NCBI GenBank assembly: GCA_049644345.1
Contig: JBARRS010000023.1
Location: 1 to 7,402 of the forward strand
Direction of reading: 5' to 3'
DNA: 7,402 bases
From: JBARRS01 sp049644345
Lineage (GTDB): Bacteria > Actinomycetota > Thermoleophilia > Gaiellales > Gaiellaceae
Under the pieces are notes generated by a model, which saw only the letters and a program-made list of their open reading frames with translations, was not told where the DNA came from and searched no databases. Each line of letters starts with the position of its first letter. Position 1 is the first letter of the stretch. Both the position numbers and the translations under genes were made by a program. Positions 5,849 to 7,402 of this stretch are shown in pieces.

Positions 5849-6295
5849 ATGACCTACGCGATCATCTCACTCGGTGGCAAGCAGTATCGCGTCCATGAGG
5901 GCGAGCGGCTGCTGGTGGACCGGCTCCCTCACGACGAGGGCAAGACCTTCCATCCGGAGGTGCTCCTGCTCGGGGGCGACGGCAAGACGGACTTGGCGCC
6001 GAAGGGCGTGCAGGTGACGGCGAAGGTCGTCGGCCACCCGCGCGGCGAGAAGATCCGGATCGGCAAGTACCGCCCCAAGACGGGCTACCGCAAGCACACC
6101 GGGTTCCGTGCGAGCCTCTCCCGAATCGAGATCACTTCGATCGGCAGGAAGGCGCAAACGCAAGCTAGGTCCCGCGCGGAGACGCCGAAGGCCGCGGCGA
6201 AGCCGAGGGCGGCGGCGAAGCCGAAGGCGACGCAAGCCAGGCGTGCACCTGCCCGTAAACCACCAACTCGGACGAATCCAGCGGAGAAGAAGTAG
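5849..6295 (+). CDS. rplU: Large ribosomal subunit protein bL21 with basic C-terminal extension
   Basis: Residues 1-99 match bL21: the start MTYAIISLGGKQYRVHEGE, then VTAKVVGHPRGEKIRIGKYRPKTGYRKHTGFR and a final strand SRIEITSI. The protein binds 23S rRNA in the 50S subunit. The usual GHRQ near the end of the rRNA-contacting loop reads GFRA here (residues 85-88). Residues 100-148 are an extra tail rich in Ala, Lys, Pro and Arg, including the repeat PKAAAK-PRAAAK-PKA; bL21 normally ends at about 100-105 residues. The ATG at 5849 agrees with the family's N terminus, but the bases before it (TTCGTGCGAA) hold no Shine-Dalgarno, and a stable hairpin sits directly upstream. The TAG stop shares its G with the GTG of rpmA, so the two are probably translationally coupled. 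Confidence 0.96.
   Translation: MTYAIISLGGKQYRVHEGERLLVDRLPHDEGKTFHPEVLLLGGDGKTDLAPKGVQVTAKVVGHPRGEKIRIGKYRPKTGYRKHTGFRASLSRIEITSIGRKAQTQARSRAETPKAAAKPRAAAKPKATQARRAPARKPPTRTNPAEKK
6185..6229 (+). repeat. 18-base tandem repeat encoding PKAAAK in the bL21 tail
   Basis: Two full 18-base units (6185-6202 and 6203-6220) and a partial third (6221-6229) encode PKAAAK, PRAAAK and PKA. The units differ by only a few bases, so the tail has probably grown by slippage or unequal recombination. The encoded pattern resembles lysine-rich tails of histone H1-like and actinobacterial HU proteins. Confidence 0.7.
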
Positions 6296-6549
6296 TGGCT
6301 CACAAGAAAGGACTCGGATCCTCCCGAAACGGGCGCGACTCACAGTCGCAGCGCCTCGGCGTGAAGGTCTTCGCCGGTCAGGATGTCAAGGCGGGCATGA
6401 TCATCGTCCGCCAGCGCGGGACGAGGTTTCGGCCCGGCCCGGGCGCCGGGATCGGCAGCGACGACACGATCTTCGCGAAGCGCGACGGCACGGTCGGCTT
6501 CAAGGCGAGCGGCGAACGCCGCTTCGTGACGGTCGACGCCGCCGAGTAG
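6295..6549 (+). CDS. rpmA: Large ribosomal subunit protein bL27
   Basis: An 84-residue protein matching bL27 over its whole length: AHKKGLGSSRNGRDS at the N terminus, QRLGVKVFAGQ, then GMIIVRQRGTRF, GIGSDDTIFA and a C-terminal strand ERRFVTV. In bL27 the N-terminal AHKKG tail reaches toward the peptidyl-transferase centre. There is no N-terminal extension of the kind that is proteolytically removed in Firmicutes. The GTG start is set by the family's N terminus; it shares one base with the rplU stop (TAGTG) and has a GGAGAA purine stretch about 8 bases upstream inside rplU. Confidence 0.96.
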   Translation: MAHKKGLGSSRNGRDSQSQRLGVKVFAGQDVKAGMIIVRQRGTRFRPGPGAGIGSDDTIFAKRDGTVGFKASGERRFVTVDAAE

Positions 6550-6553
6550 CGTC

Positions 6554-7402
6554 GTGTTCCACGACCGCGCCCGCATCTGCCTGCAGGCGGGGCGTGGCGG
6601 CGACGGCGCGCTCAGCTTCCGCCGCGAGAAGTACGTCCCGAAGGGCGGTCCCGATGGCGGCGACGGCGGCCGCGGCGGGGACGTCGCGCTGGTCGCCGAC
6701 CCGAACCTCCGCGACCTCTCTCGCTTCGGCCGTGAGAAGTGGTTCCAGGCCGGCCGGGGCGGTCACGGCCGCGGCGCCAACAAGCACGGCGCCGACGGGG
6801 AGGACGTCGAGCTGCGCGTGCCGGCCGGCACGCAGGTCTTCGACGAGGAGGGTCAGTTGATGCTCGATCTCGCAGCCCCCGGCGCGTCCGTAATCGTCGT
6901 GCGGGGCGGAGCCGGCGGCCGCGGCAACCGCCGCTTCGCCACGCCGACCCGGCAGGCTCCGCGCTTCGCCGAGACGGGCCTGCCGGGTGACGAGGCCTGG
7001 CTGGAGCTCAGGTTGAAGCTGCTCGCCGACGCCGCTCTCGTCGGGCTGCCGAATGCGGGGAAGTCCTCGCTGCTCGCGCGGATCTCGAACGCGCGGCCGA
7101 AGATCGCCGACTACCCGTTTACGACGCTCGAGCCCGTGCTCGGCACCGTCGAGTCGCCGGACCGGCGCCAGCTGACGATCGCGGACGTCCCCGGGCTGAT
7201 CGAGCGGGCGAGCGAGGGGGTCGGGCTCGGGCATGAATTCCTGGCACACCTCGAGCGTGCGCGTCTGCTCGTCCACGTGATCGACACTGCCGCCGGCGAT
7301 CCCGCCGAGCAGTTCGCGACGATCGACCGGGAGCTCGCCGCCTACGGCGCGGGGCTCGAGGAGCGGCCGCAGGTCGTCGTCCTGAACAAGCTCGACCTGC
7401 TT
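6554..7402 (+). CDS. obg: Ribosome-assembly GTPase Obg, N-terminal 283 residues
   Basis: The frame is open from GTG 6554 to the window edge, which cuts the gene. Obg is a GTPase that binds the 50S subunit and acts in its late assembly and in stress control. Residues 1-155 are the Gly-rich Obg fold: VFHDRARICLQAGRGGDG, FRREKYVPKGGPDGGDGGRGG, GRGGHGRGANKHGADGED and GGAGGRGNRRFATPTRQAP. The G domain follows, with P-loop GLPNAGKSS (164-172), switch I YPFTTLEP (T190-T191), G3 DVPGLIE (D211-G214) and G4 NKLD (278-281). The G5 motif and any C-terminal Obg domain lie beyond the window. The GTG is chosen because its product begins exactly where the family does; it is four bases after the rpmA stop and has no clear Shine-Dalgarno, so coupled translation is likely. 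It completes the widespread rplU-rpmA-obg cluster. Confidence 0.96.
   Translation, partial: MFHDRARICLQAGRGGDGALSFRREKYVPKGGPDGGDGGRGGDVALVADPNLRDLSRFGREKWFQAGRGGHGRGANKHGADGEDVELRVPAGTQVFDEEGQLMLDLAAPGASVIVVRGGAGGRGNRRFATPTRQAPRFAETGLPGDEAWLELRLKLLADAALVGLPNAGKSSLLARISNARPKIADYPFTTLEPVLGTVESPDRRQLTIADVPGLIERASEGVGLGHEFLAHLERARLLVHVIDTAAGDPAEQFATIDRELAAYGAGLEERPQVVVLNKLDLL

Noticed and set aside
1..7402. CRISPR array, tRNA or rRNA gene, insertion sequence, attachment site, toxin-antitoxin or defence genes
   Set aside because: I looked along both strands and found no spaced direct repeats, cloverleaf-like sequence, transposase motifs or terminal inverted repeats. Gaps between genes are all shorter than about 110 bases.

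Overview
The window is a GC-rich, tightly packed bacterial chromosome segment made up mainly of housekeeping genes. The gene content and order are: end of a class B penicillin-binding protein (PBP2) gene, rodA, a small unknown ORF, an RNase E/G gene, then rplU-rpmA-obg. Together with the strong G/C third-position bias and GTG/TTG starts, this fits a high-GC Actinobacteriota-type genome. The deep-branching class Thermoleophilia (Gaiella/Solirubrobacter-like) is my best guess, but this comes from recalled gene order and composition, not from a search.

Region 1 (1-2085) is the end of a cell-elongation module. A transpeptidase PBP2, cut by the window edge, is followed by the SEDS glycosyltransferase RodA. 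The two genes overlap by 11 bases. They form the classic pair that polymerises and crosslinks lateral-wall peptidoglycan.

Region 2 (2086-2453) holds a 66-codon gene of unknown function with a near-perfect ribosome binding site, then a 110-base leader region before the RNase gene.

Region 3 (2454-4946) is one large RNase E/G with TTG start. Its catalytic core is intact, with 5'-sensor residues, the Asp pair and the CxxC zinc-link. It has a TRAM/OB-like segment after the core and low-complexity tails at both ends that carry three copies of an Arg/Gly-rich basic motif.

Region 4 (4896-5801, minus strand) is an unrecognised eight-helix membrane protein with a His-rich loop. Its 3' end overlaps the 3' end of the RNase gene by 51 bases, and its 5' end lies against the rplU leader.

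Region 5 (5805-7402) is the rplU-rpmA-obg operon: bL21 with an Ala/Lys/Pro tail, bL27 with GTG start and a one-base stop/start overlap, and the ribosome-assembly GTPase Obg, cut by the window edge after its NKxD motif. A -10-like TAAACT lies just upstream of a perfect 8-bp hairpin in the rplU leader.

I see no mobile element, CRISPR array, tRNA, rRNA or defence system. The window does not show a clear new system. The most interesting items are the unknown membrane protein and its overlaps, the rplU leader hairpin, the repeat-bearing tails of the RNase, and the small unknown ORF.
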